From contig JAFZLC010000047.1 in assembly GCA_017551675.1 (NCBI GenBank), forward strand, positions 144,576 to 208,575: a stretch of 64,000 bases of DNA, in the 5' to 3' direction. This document shows, piece by piece, positions 46,477 through 56,170 of this stretch. Positions within the stretch are counted from its first letter, which is position 1. Every line of letters starts with the position of its first letter. The position numbers and the translations under genes were made by a program. The DNA is from Paludibacteraceae bacterium. GTDB lineage: Bacteria; Bacteroidota; Bacteroidia; Bacteroidales; Paludibacteraceae. The notes below the pieces were generated by a model. That model made no database searches. It saw only the letters and a list, made by a program, of their open reading frames with translations, and was not told the DNA's origin.

Positions 46477-47364
46477 ATGAGTGAGCGTATGAAAAGAATG
46501 TTTTTAATGGCGGTTTTAAGCATGCTGGTTGGGTTGCTTTCCGCACAAGATATTTATGTATATAGTGTGATTGGACAGGCTGAGAAACAGGAGAACGGTA
46601 AGTGGGTGACACTTCAGAAGCGTAATGCATTGAAGATGGATGATGTCGTTCGCGTTGCAGATAATTCAGCACTTTCCATTATTGATAGAAAAGCTGAGAA
46701 GATCTATTCCATCTCTCAGACAAGCAGTAAGAAGGTGAGTGAATTGATAGCTAATTATAAAGGAAAACAATCCTATGCAGCTAATTTCGTTTCACACGCT
46801 TCTAAGTCATTGTTCAATGGAGGTACAGATAAGATCAGTAATGACGCGGCTGGATGTACCTATCGTGGTGATATTATAGAGAATGACATTGCGAAGGCTC
46901 TTATTGCTAAGGCAAAAGGTGTTTCTATGAGCAACTTCAACAATGCTACAACAGATTATCAAATCTCATTTGAGATCTTGGATCGTGAAAGCAAGCAACC
47001 ATTAGGAAATGAGGTTGTAATAGACAAGCAAGCTATCTTTAGAATCAAGAACATGAGTGATGTTCCTTTGTATGTCAACATACTTGACATCAACCAATTG
47101 AATGAGAAGTATGTATGCTTGCCAATCGATGATGCAACTACTATGTCACACTTGTTGATCCCTGCTAATTGTACGATTGACTTGGTTGCTTATCCAATTG
47201 AGTTCGCAGAGCCTAAGGGCGTTGATAATTTAATGCTTATCGCTACTGAAGTTCCATACGACTTACGTCAAGTAAAGAAATACTTGGAAAAGGTAGACCC
47301 TGCATCTGTAAAATCTTCTTCTTATCCAGTAGGAGTTTATAGTAAGAATATTACAGTAAAATAA
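46477..47364 (+). CDS. DUF4384 family exported protein
   Basis: A 295-residue protein with a signal peptide (about 1-27). An N-terminal beta part (about 27-85, IYVYSVIGQAEK and VRVADNSALSIID) resembles a small SH3/FecR-like domain, and residues about 165-290 fit DUF4384, with VYVNILDI-type strand LYVNILDINQ. DUF4384 is often found fused to, or beside, caspase-fold and FecR-like proteins in bacteria. It follows the caspase gene after 228 bp of structured leader. ATG 46477 is used; ATG 46489 is also possible. A terminator follows. Confidence 0.75.
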   Translation: MSERMKRMFLMAVLSMLVGLLSAQDIYVYSVIGQAEKQENGKWVTLQKRNALKMDDVVRVADNSALSIIDRKAEKIYSISQTSSKKVSELIANYKGKQSYAANFVSHASKSLFNGGTDKISNDAAGCTYRGDIIENDIAKALIAKAKGVSMSNFNNATTDYQISFEILDRESKQPLGNEVVIDKQAIFRIKNMSDVPLYVNILDINQLNEKYVCLPIDDATTMSHLLIPANCTIDLVAYPIEFAEPKGVDNLMLIATEVPYDLRQVKKYLEKVDPASVKSSSYPVGVYSKNITVK

Positions 47365-47380
47365 AAAATAAAAAAAGTTG

Positions 47381-47413
47381 AAAGGGTGCATCATAATTGA
47401 TGCGCCCTTTTTT
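47381..47413 (+). terminator. Rho-independent terminator after the DUF4384 gene
   Basis: AAAGGGTGCATCA (47381-47393) pairs with TGATGCGCCCTTT (47398-47410) with one G-U pair, then T residues. Confidence 0.85.
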
Positions 47414-47514
47414 ATTTGAAAATCAGTTAATTAAAAACGGCATTAACGTACCTGTTGAATTAAAGATGAAAAAAATTCATAAAAAAAGAATATTTTTTTT
47501 GTTCGTTCTTAAGT

Positions 47515-47531
47515 TTGGCACGGTATTTGTA
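47515..47531 (+). promoter_or_regulatory. Sigma-54-like -24/-12 promoter
   Basis: TTGGCACGGTATTTGTA. Compared with TTGGCACG-N4-TTGCA, the -24 half is perfect and the -12 half differs only by T for C. Sigma-54 occurs in Bacteroidota. No enhancer-binding-protein gene is in the window. Confidence 0.55.
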
Positions 47532-47618
47532 TTTTAATTTATGAGCTTGATTATGATAAACTACCACTCACCATTTTAGTTTGTTAAATTCTATGTTTAG
47601 TTCTAAGTTGCGTTTTAA

Positions 47619-47652
47619 GAGGAGCTGACCGCCAGGGAGGCTCTTTCTTTTT
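47619..47652 (+). ncRNA. Possible terminator of a short RNA
   Basis: GAGGAGC pairs with GCTCTTT through several G-U pairs, followed by a CTTTTTTT run. Together with the sigma-54-like site at 47515 it would define a transcript of about 100 nt. Weak stem, so tentative. Confidence 0.3.
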
Positions 47653-47767
47653 TTATGTGGGTTCTAACATATTCATTTCGAAAGTTTCTCGTTCTTTATA
47701 TGGTGGTATCGCAATGCGACACTTCCGTGGTCTTTCAGCGTGCCAAGAAAATTATTTTTCTGTAAAT

Positions 47768-47798
47768 GTGTGCAATTAAAATTTTTTAACTAATTTTG
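47768..47798 (+). promoter_or_regulatory. Candidate main promoter of the HYR giant gene
   Basis: TGTG (near 47767-47770), 20 bp, TAATTTTG (47791-47798). The -7 box is consensus and the -33 is partial. Leader about 160 nt. Confidence 0.5.
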
Positions 47799-47966
47799 CA
47801 CGACTTATTAAGTCCGTATGTTACACTTTAAGAAATTAGTGAATAGTTAGTGATTGAAAAACAACAAACAGATAGTTGGGAATATGTTTTCGGAGGATGT
47901 CAACGCGGGGTGAGGAGAAGAGAAGATACTATTTATATGACTTTCTGTTCTATTAATTTATAACCC

Positions 47967-50900
47967 ATGAGTACAATAAAGAAAAATTCAAGAGGTAAGG
48001 GTTTGCAATGGATGCTTTGGTTAATAGCATTCTTATTCATTCCTGTTTATATGATGGCACAGCCAGACCCTGCTGGTCCTGGAGGTCCGGGTGATCCTGC
48101 GGGACCTGGTCGACCAATACCAGACCCATTCGAGAAAGCTATGTTTTCGAATGGAGGAGTTATGGAGGCGTGTCCGAAAGAACCTATTGCGTTTGAATTG
48201 ACAGGTGTTCATCGTGACGCGGAGTTGAGTTATGTGTATCAATGGTTCACCTCTACGAATAATGTAGATTGGAAGAATGTGGGTACATTAACGATCTCTT
48301 CTAACACCTTCCAAATGCCTGATAGCGAATTTTGGGTAAAGGTTATCGCAACAGCTTACGATGGAAATAAGGAATTATACAAACATGAATATGTCTCTCA
48401 TATTCCACTGAGACAGGATTGTAAGACTAAGGAATGTCACCAAACTTCTACGGGAGAGTATTATGGTGGTACAGACTTTACTTACGATAATGAAGCACAT
48501 CAGGTGGATTGGGGACACCGAAACAAGGATCATTCCGATGATGATGTGCCGCCAACTGGATTTGAGGAGTATTTCTCGGAACAAGAAATAGTCTTTTCTT
48601 GTGATCCAGGATCTATTGTGACGCAAGATGATTTGGGTGTGAAATTTGCTTTGGAGAGTGATTCTTCCAAGAATAATTTCTATTTTAAGGATGGTCATGT
48701 AAATGGAACCTTCTTTTCTGTTCTGTTCCCAGTGGCAAAATATAAGAATTCTACGTATCGCTTTACCATGCGATTTTATATTATATTGCCTAATGGATGT
48801 TCTGCAGGTAGTTTCCAGGAAGGCGCTGCTATGAGAGCGAGAACAGGTCATGGAATGGTGACAACGGATAGTATGGATTGTCGAATAATCGCAGAAAATG
48901 GTCCGAATGCGGGAGTGTTGAGTGATGTTACTGTTGGTATGCAAAATGATGCGGCAACGATTCAAATTGCTAATGTCATAAAATATTCTAGTGCATCTAT
49001 CTTCCGTTTAGAGATGACTTACTATGGTTCTTTCCCTAACACTACTAATAGTCTTAAGTATTATATCTTCTATCCTGAATTTGCACAGTTCCCAGACTGC
49101 GCTCAAATTGCAATAGACTACATTAGTGCTGAGGTTCCTTCTGTTTGTTTGGATCCTCTTGCTTGTGTGGGCGAAGCTATTACTGTCAATGCAGCTGGTT
49201 TCCCTAGGAAAACAGATTACACTTGGACAAAATATACCGATGGCTCTTATACGCAGGTAGAGCCTTGGATCATTAATAAGGATACGGTTGAAATTGAGTA
49301 TGAGTATGATGCCTTGGGACAAAAGGAAAGAGCTTATATAACAATGCTTGATAAGGGCGTTTTCTACTATTCGCTTTCTGTGGGAGGTGAATCTATACGT
49401 TTCGCTTTAGGAGGAAAAATTTGTGGTTCGGCAATGGGACCAGGAATTGAAGGAGATTCGAATGCTTGTATAGTTAATTTCCCTCATCGTCAGACATACA
49501 AGATAAAGAATGACTCCATTTTACATTGGATTATCGAGAATGGAGAGAGATATGGTTATAAGTGGTGGCTGGAATCACCGGATGGGGCTGAACCAGACGA
49601 AACGAAAGTTCGCTTGGAGATGGCGAAAGATTCTATGTCGGCTGATTTGATTGTGGAGAAAGATGCTCGTAAGAGTGACTACTACAATCCTGACCAACAA
49701 TATATGATTTATGTCACTTCGCATATTTATGATAAGGCTGGCAAACTTTCAGATAAATATGAAAGTAAGGATAGTTTCGCTGTCTGGATCTATGATCAGC
49801 CAAACATTTCAAATTTGAACTTTGTTACGCACAGAGGTGAAGATACGATGTGTGTGGCTACTTCATCGGATACAATTATTCTGGAAGGCAAGGATGACGT
49901 GAAAGGATATACATGGAATTTCACTGGAGCCGAAATGGGGGCTGATAGTGTCATTCGAATTGTCAACTTCGATAAAGGTTCTCTTTGTAACATAGCAGAT
50001 ACTACTTTCCGTATCGGTTTGGAGGTGGTTAACGGTACTTGTCGTGCATCCATGGCGGATACCTTCCATATTCATTCCACTGCAGCACCAACTATCAATT
50101 GTGATAAATTATCGGGTCTTTCCTATTATGAATTGGCGGAGGGTCGCTTAGATACAACCATCTATCTTCCTATCCCTGAATATTCAACTAGCTGTGATGA
50201 TGATCCTGCTTTGAATGTTACTATTCATTATACGGCAGATGAGCCTATTCATAGCTTCGACTCGACTTTCACATTACATAAAGAACAAACCCAAGATTCG
50301 TTGAAGAGAGCATTAACACTCTTCTCTGGTAAGGGTTCTGTATCGTATGTTTTGGTGGATGGTTGTAACAAATCTGCTTCTTGTGAGATTGAATTGACCG
50401 TTAAAGATACAACTAATCCTCTCGTTGATTGTAGTTTAGTGAAGGATTATAATGTGGCAGTTACAACTGATGACGGTTGTGTGGCTCGTCCAGGTGAGAA
50501 CATCAATATTGAGATACCTTACCTTCGCGATACTACCTTCAAAGATACTGTCGTGATGATCAAAGCTGAATATGCTGGTCGTTCCGAAAAGGATCTGTCT
50601 GAAGACCCAGGTGTAGATACTACTAAATACTCTATGGATAAAAAATTGGAGGATGATTATGAGTTGGGTACTACTTTCATCTTATGGCGATTCGCCGATC
50701 CTGCGGGTAATGCTATGTATTGCCACAGTCGTGTTACTGTGAAAAATGATTCACTCATGTTCGTGTGTGATTCTATTGATACTCCATTAAGAACTAAAGT
50801 GAATGAAAATCCGAACAGAGTTTACTATTATGCTTCGGCACAAGCACAGAGCACTGTAAACCCTGATACGAAGTATAGCTTGGCTGATACGTTAAAGATC

Positions 50901-53900
50901 CCTACCTACAATAAAAAATATTGTGGTAATGTGAAATTGGATATCCATTTTACGGGTGATTGTGTTGACGATAATGGAGAAGTCGTTGCTAAGGCTGTCG
51001 ATTCCTTGATTTCTGATGTTGATTTGTTGAAACATCGTTTCCCAATCGGTCATACAGTAGTTAAGTATACATTCTCGAGCGATTACCTCGATTTTGATTC
51101 TCAAAAGTATGATACGATCATCTGTTTGCAAGATATCATCATCACTTCAGGTAATCCTCCTTTACCTGATTCCTGTCCGAATGACAAGAAACTTGCTGTA
51201 GACCCTAATAACTGTCTCGCAGCATCACCATTCACGACGGATGATGTACCTCATGCTACGGTCTCTTATTTCTGTGAGACTAAGTATACTTATGATGAAT
51301 GTTCAGGTGGATCGTATAATTATGATGACTTAGGACTTAGCTCTGCTTTGTCTAAAGATTATGACACTACAGTCTATCCAGTGAGAGTACGTCGCTTACT
51401 CTTCTTGGATGATCAATACAATAGAACTGACTCTACTGTTGTGTATGACTGTGAGAGTATCATCACTAGTCTTGATTCCGTTCCTATCAAGAAGGTTCAA
51501 CATAGAATGGGAGCCGATAAGTCTGTATGTGCTGAAGACCCAATAGAGATGATGGCGTTGAAGCTTACAAACTTCACTACGCTTCCATCTTGCGTGACTG
51601 ATTCATTCGCTCGCGGTTATCACTTGCTTGTATGGTATTTTGATAATGGTAAGGGTGATATGGATAGTTGTGTAACTCATATCAATGTGGTTGATTCTAC
51701 ACCTCCAATTTTGGATACAGTATGTAAAGATCCTGAAAAAGATCTCGCTGCTTATACTATGTGTGAATTGCCATACGATAGTTTGAGTCTGCCAGAACTT
51801 TCATTGAATGATGTATGTGATGGCTTGTTACTCCCTGCTATTACTGCCTATGTGTCACAAAAGGATGGCTCCGTTAAGATTTATCATGACGATGAATTGA
51901 AGAGCGCCCTTTATCCAACAGGTCAACATAGAGTAGTTTGGGTCTTTACAGATAAGGCTGGTCTACAGGATTCTTGTTCTATGATTATTAATATCATCGA
52001 TTCACTTGATCTTAAAGTGGATAGCTGTGATATCGATAAGGATGTTGTCGTAACGCTAGAACCTGGCTTATGCTCGTTGGATCCTCACAAACTCTCTAAT
52101 TATATGACCTTCCCATCGGCTTACGACCTTTGTGATGATGATACACTCATCCCAAGAATAGAAAGACGTTTCAATGGTGAATTGGTAGTGGATGACAACG
52201 GAAACCCTATTGTATGGGATTCTCAAGACTTCCCATTGGGTAAGACGAATATTCGCTGGATATGGGAGGATAAGTTGGGTATCATGAAAGACTCTTGTGA
52301 GAAGTCGGTAACGGTCAAGACCGAGCTGTTCCCTTGTTCTACGTTGTTGGATACTGTTAGGGTTGATTTGTTAGAGAAGTTCTATGCGACGGCTCAAGAG
52401 GTGGTGGCTGCAGGTTTGAAGACTCCTTCCATCACAATTGATACTTGCCAGGCAGCAACCTTGTCATTCTTCCGTGAAGATAGTTTGGATTTTGATGCGA
52501 ATTATAAGATTGGTAATACTAATGTAGAGTGGAAGTTTAAATACGTCTTTGGCGATTCAGTGGTTTGTCCTCAAGTCGTGAAAATTCAGGATATGGTACC
52601 TCCAACACTTGACTGTCCAATTGAAACAAAATATGATTATGAGTGCTATGGCGAAATTCCTGCACCATATCCAACATTTGAAGATCTGTTGGCTGCCGGT
52701 GCTACTTTCTCTGATATGAGAAAATACAAAGAGGGCTCATACGAATGGTATGAAGAGTCGGAAGGTTCTTTGCCTTGTGAATATAAGCTACACAGAACCT
52801 ATCAGGTATTAGACGTTCGTGGTAATAAGGTCACATGTACGCAGGATTACACCATTAAGGATGTGACGGCACCAGTGATCCATACGAAACTTGATACTAC
52901 GTTCATCTCATGCGAGCAAGATTCTCTTATCGAGATTGCAATGGGCATGGAAGATATTCAAATCGTTGCTACGGATAATTGTACGCCAGATAGTGCATTG
53001 GTTATCCATAAGAAAGTACGTACTAATCGTTCTGACGATGTTCATAGCTGTACATATAACACCTATACTATTTGGAGAACATGGACGGTTGAAGACTCTT
53101 GTGGTCACATCAGCGACTCCTTGGTTCAGGTAGTTCAAGTTGTCGATACAATAGCTCCTACGTTTAAGCTTGCGGACGGATGGAGAGACACTGTCTTGGC
53201 TACCAATATGAAACATTGTACTCAGGCGGTTCCTTCTTTGGAAGATAAGGCGAGAAACTTTATTCAAGACTTGTGTACGGATATCAATGACATAAACGTA
53301 TGGCAAGTTCCTGCTGGTGGTACAGTGGTAGAGAAGGATTTGATCGTTTGGATATATGCTGAAGATAAGTGCGGTAACAAGGATAGTCTTTTCGTATATG
53401 TTGTCGTACAAAATCCTAGAAATGTTGTCGAGGGTATTGGTTACAACCAAGATATTTGTGGATCAGAGACTACTTATGTAGACCTGCAGTCACAAAAGGT
53501 GAGATATGCTCAGGGAGACATCAAATATGAGGAAGAAGACGGTTCAATAGAAAAGGCTAAGAGTACATTCGCATACGATTATTATCGTGGTTGGATTTCT
53601 GAGTCTACACTAATCTATAGTGATAATGCGGCTACTTATCACAGCCGTTTCTATAACGAGGATGAAGGCAAACTGAATGAAACAATCCGTGAAAGAACAA
53701 GATTGAATAGATTGGATCAGAGCGATCTCTACGTCTTTGTGATAATGGATACGACAACTCAATGTACGGATACGGTGTCTGCTTATATTAATATTCGTGA
53801 ACGTCCTCGTATCTTGATGAATTCTGACAATTTGGAAATGTGTGAGGATGATACACTCGATATCATTGATATTTATAATAACACTCTCCCTTGTGTTGAT

Positions 53901-54773
53901 TCTATGGGTGCTGTAATCACTAAGACAGGATGGGTACTTGAAGGTGTTGATTATGTAGCGGGTACTCCTATCCCATATTCAGATACTAGTAAGGTGCTTT
54001 ACTATTTCGTAGAGAATATGTGTGGTCGTACGACAAGTTATGATAGCAAATACACAACTTGTGGCTTTAATTTCTACACCAAGGAGGATAGTTTGGCTCA
54101 TTTGGGTTATAATACAGAGAAGTATGAATTGTGGAAGAAAGATCAGTTGTACAAGCGCGATAGCTTCTTGTTGAATGTCCATAAGAGATATGAATCAGCC
54201 AACTTGTCTTTGGCTACCTCTCCATTGGGTATCAACAGATGCTGGATTGGCGACGAGGTGACTCTTTCATTGACTACCACCTATTCACCTTCCATCTATG
54301 TGTGGTATAGAACTCATTCAAAGATCGATGTTGTACCAAATGTGTTTGACAAGTATGGTACAGTGTTGAATCCAGAGGCTGATGAATTGTTGGAGCCTAT
54401 TTACCTTGATATCGATAGATTGAGCCCAGACTTCACCTTCATGCCTATAGATACTGCTAGATACTATGTGGTAGTGGGAGATGGTGTTTGTCCTACTGTT
54501 CCTTCTAATATTGTTAAGATTAATGTCTTGGAGCATGTGCCTACAGCCTTCACTCCAACACGTGCCGATGGCTTAAATGATATCTTCTTGGAGGGACGTT
54601 ATGTGGTGGTTTACAACCGCTATGGTGACAAGGTGAGCGAAAGCACCAATGGTTGGGATGGTAAAGACCATTCAGGTCGCTTTGCTGATCCAGGTGTCTA
54701 CTTCTATTTGGCAGAGATTAATGGTAATACCTTCAAGGGAACCATTGAGTTAATCCATTTGGATATAAAATAA
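47967..54773 (+). CDS. Giant HYR-type T9SS type B surface protein
   Basis: A 2268-residue secreted protein. The signal segment (about 10-31) ends in MMAQ and is followed by a Gly/Pro/Asp-rich stretch (PDPAGPGGPGDPAGPG). The middle has many HYR/Ig-like modules, recognisable by boundaries such as VKDTTNPLVDCS, VVDSTPPILD, IQDMVPPTLDCP, VVDTIAPTF and by the closing W-x-F/W-T-D strands (VVWVFTDKAG, IRWIWEDKLG). The C-terminus (about 2185-2268: VPTAFTPTRADGLNDIF, VYNRYGDKV, GWDGKDHSG, GVYFYLAEING) is a CHU_C/type B sorting domain. Cell-surface adhesin or gliding-type fibre is likely; a barrel-protein gene follows. Confidence 0.85.
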   Translation: MSTIKKNSRGKGLQWMLWLIAFLFIPVYMMAQPDPAGPGGPGDPAGPGRPIPDPFEKAMFSNGGVMEACPKEPIAFELTGVHRDAELSYVYQWFTSTNNVDWKNVGTLTISSNTFQMPDSEFWVKVIATAYDGNKELYKHEYVSHIPLRQDCKTKECHQTSTGEYYGGTDFTYDNEAHQVDWGHRNKDHSDDDVPPTGFEEYFSEQEIVFSCDPGSIVTQDDLGVKFALESDSSKNNFYFKDGHVNGTFFSVLFPVAKYKNSTYRFTMRFYIILPNGCSAGSFQEGAAMRARTGHGMVTTDSMDCRIIAENGPNAGVLSDVTVGMQNDAATIQIANVIKYSSASIFRLEMTYYGSFPNTTNSLKYYIFYPEFAQFPDCAQIAIDYISAEVPSVCLDPLACVGEAITVNAAGFPRKTDYTWTKYTDGSYTQVEPWIINKDTVEIEYEYDALGQKERAYITMLDKGVFYYSLSVGGESIRFALGGKICGSAMGPGIEGDSNACIVNFPHRQTYKIKNDSILHWIIENGERYGYKWWLESPDGAEPDETKVRLEMAKDSMSADLIVEKDARKSDYYNPDQQYMIYVTSHIYDKAGKLSDKYESKDSFAVWIYDQPNISNLNFVTHRGEDTMCVATSSDTIILEGKDDVKGYTWNFTGAEMGADSVIRIVNFDKGSLCNIADTTFRIGLEVVNGTCRASMADTFHIHSTAAPTINCDKLSGLSYYELAEGRLDTTIYLPIPEYSTSCDDDPALNVTIHYTADEPIHSFDSTFTLHKEQTQDSLKRALTLFSGKGSVSYVLVDGCNKSASCEIELTVKDTTNPLVDCSLVKDYNVAVTTDDGCVARPGENINIEIPYLRDTTFKDTVVMIKAEYAGRSEKDLSEDPGVDTTKYSMDKKLEDDYELGTTFILWRFADPAGNAMYCHSRVTVKNDSLMFVCDSIDTPLRTKVNENPNRVYYYASAQAQSTVNPDTKYSLADTLKIPTYNKKYCGNVKLDIHFTGDCVDDNGEVVAKAVDSLISDVDLLKHRFPIGHTVVKYTFSSDYLDFDSQKYDTIICLQDIIITSGNPPLPDSCPNDKKLAVDPNNCLAASPFTTDDVPHATVSYFCETKYTYDECSGGSYNYDDLGLSSALSKDYDTTVYPVRVRRLLFLDDQYNRTDSTVVYDCESIITSLDSVPIKKVQHRMGADKSVCAEDPIEMMALKLTNFTTLPSCVTDSFARGYHLLVWYFDNGKGDMDSCVTHINVVDSTPPILDTVCKDPEKDLAAYTMCELPYDSLSLPELSLNDVCDGLLLPAITAYVSQKDGSVKIYHDDELKSALYPTGQHRVVWVFTDKAGLQDSCSMIINIIDSLDLKVDSCDIDKDVVVTLEPGLCSLDPHKLSNYMTFPSAYDLCDDDTLIPRIERRFNGELVVDDNGNPIVWDSQDFPLGKTNIRWIWEDKLGIMKDSCEKSVTVKTELFPCSTLLDTVRVDLLEKFYATAQEVVAAGLKTPSITIDTCQAATLSFFREDSLDFDANYKIGNTNVEWKFKYVFGDSVVCPQVVKIQDMVPPTLDCPIETKYDYECYGEIPAPYPTFEDLLAAGATFSDMRKYKEGSYEWYEESEGSLPCEYKLHRTYQVLDVRGNKVTCTQDYTIKDVTAPVIHTKLDTTFISCEQDSLIEIAMGMEDIQIVATDNCTPDSALVIHKKVRTNRSDDVHSCTYNTYTIWRTWTVEDSCGHISDSLVQVVQVVDTIAPTFKLADGWRDTVLATNMKHCTQAVPSLEDKARNFIQDLCTDINDINVWQVPAGGTVVEKDLIVWIYAEDKCGNKDSLFVYVVVQNPRNVVEGIGYNQDICGSETTYVDLQSQKVRYAQGDIKYEEEDGSIEKAKSTFAYDYYRGWISESTLIYSDNAATYHSRFYNEDEGKLNETIRERTRLNRLDQSDLYVFVIMDTTTQCTDTVSAYINIRERPRILMNSDNLEMCEDDTLDIIDIYNNTLPCVDSMGAVITKTGWVLEGVDYVAGTPIPYSDTSKVLYYFVENMCGRTTSYDSKYTTCGFNFYTKEDSLAHLGYNTEKYELWKKDQLYKRDSFLLNVHKRYESANLSLATSPLGINRCWIGDEVTLSLTTTYSPSIYVWYRTHSKIDVVPNVFDKYGTVLNPEADELLEPIYLDIDRLSPDFTFMPIDTARYYVVVGDGVCPTVPSNIVKINVLEHVPTAFTPTRADGLNDIFLEGRYVVVYNRYGDKVSESTNGWDGKDHSGRFADPGVYFYLAEINGNTFKGTIELIHLDIK

Positions 54774-54795
54774 ACTATCTCTATAGATTTATACG

Positions 54796-54830
54796 GAGAG
54801 ATGTGAGTCATTTCACATCTCTCTTTTTTT
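54796..54830 (+). terminator. Rho-independent terminator after the HYR giant gene
   Basis: GAGAGATGTGA (54796-54806) pairs with TCACATCTCTC (54813-54823), followed by seven T. Confidence 0.9.
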
Positions 54831-54891
54831 GATGCCATTATTGAATGGAATCAACCTAAAAATCTTTTTTCATAGAAAATCAAATATATCC

Positions 54892-54922
54892 TTTGTTAAC
54901 TAATCATAATTTGCGACCTTTG
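54892..54922 (+). promoter_or_regulatory. Promoter of the outer-membrane barrel gene
   Basis: TTTG (54892-54895), 19 bp, GACCTTTG (54915-54922), one mismatch in the -7 box. About 88 bp before ATG 55010. Confidence 0.55.
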
Positions 54923-55009
54923 CGTATGTCTATTTTCCCCGATGAGTCGTTGTGATTCTTTGTGCCATTATATTGTTATAATAGGGATTTTATGGTTTTC
55001 AAAAGGTAT

Positions 55010-56170
55010 ATGAAGAAAATTATTTTTACGCTCTTTTTGTTATCTATGCTTCCATTGCATAGTTTCTCTCAGTGTGATAGTGTCAAAACTTTATATTATG
55101 CTATCACAGCAGGTATTGGACCTAGTAATGTTCGTATGGAACGCGGTGAGGCGCTCGACAAAAAGCCTATATTCCATTTCCATGTCGGTGCTGTGGTAGA
55201 TTATACTCTTTTCAAGAATTTCTTTATCGAGTCGGGCTTGAGTGTGCAGCATAAAGGCTATCAGGAAAAACATGTCGGTACAATCGAATGGGAGAAGGAA
55301 CGTTTCACGGTGAACTATCTTCAGGTTCCATTGACAGCCAACTATCGTTTGCCTTTCCAAAATATCTGGGTGACGCCTCAATTAGGATTCTATTATGCCG
55401 TTGCTCTTAAGGGAAGATATACCAGAGAAGGCGAATGGATGGATGAAGATGTGAAAAAATATTATTCGTATTATCAGCAAATCTATGATGTTAAACGTAG
55501 GTATCGCCGTTTTGATTGGGGTATGAGTATGGGAGTCAATATTCTCTTTATGCAAAAATATCGTCTGGGTATGATGTATGATTTAGGATTCTTGAATATT
55601 GATCAATCTAAGATTTCAAGAGTGGTCGATCTATATAACCGAAACAATGAGGAGCGTAAGAATAAGAATGGTGTCTTCACTGTTCAATTTGGCTATTATC
55701 TCGATGTGAATAAGTGGGTTAATAACTTGAAACAGAAAAGGGCAGAGAAGAGACAGAAAGAGTCCACGAATGAGATAACGGAGCCTCTAAATGAAGATAC
55801 TTCTGTTGAGACTGTCAAACAAGAAGGAGAGGAGACAGGCAATTCAACAAATCAAGCGGAGGGGGAGATAATCAACCAATAGTATCAGACATCACCAATT
55901 CCATCGGGAGATACTATCGCCATTGATTCTACGGTTGCTATAGCTATAGTAGATGAACCGGATGATACAACTGACTATGTGTCGGATTCGGAGCAGGACA
56001 GTAGTATCGTAATTGATGATATTTTCTCGAAGGATGAGTTGAATAAACTGAGAAGGGTGGTGGTCAAACAATCTAAGATTGATGATTGGAATAACATGGA
56101 ATGCTATTATGATGAAATGTGTGGTGAGTTCCCTTATAAGAAGATTTTCGAATCGGGTGTGAAGGATTAA
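55010..56170 (+). pseudogene. PorT-like outer-membrane barrel gene interrupted by an in-frame amber codon
   Basis: ATG 55010 begins a signal peptide (MKKIIFTLFLLSMLPLHSFS); the GTG at 54962 is less likely. Residues about 25-240 form an outer-membrane barrel of the PorT/OmpA-like type (GIGPSNVRMERG, FFIESGLSVQHKGYQ, RFDWGMSMGVNILF). A charged periplasmic tail follows. A TAG at 55880-55882 ends the 290-residue product, but the same frame continues without a stop for 95 more codons to TAA 56170, with the same acidic, Asp/Ser/Thr/Glu-rich character. This looks like one 386-codon gene with a nonsense change, or a readthrough site. The truncated barrel may still work. It follows the HYR giant gene and may be its partner. 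Confidence 0.75.
55880..55882 (+). other. In-frame amber stop within the barrel gene
   Basis: Context CAA-TAG-TAT-CAG. A single C-to-T change from CAG would create it. No frameshift is involved, since codons on both sides are in the same frame. Confidence 0.85.

Larger units (their letters stand above)
47414..47966 (+). other. Long regulatory region upstream of the HYR giant gene
   Basis: About 550 bp with no supported gene. It holds a sigma-54-like site (47515-47531), an imperfect GC-rich hairpin followed by a T-run (about 47619-47652), a second promoter-like site (47768-47798) and a further 170-nt leader. The first promoter and hairpin would enclose a transcript of roughly 100 nt. Confidence 0.5.
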
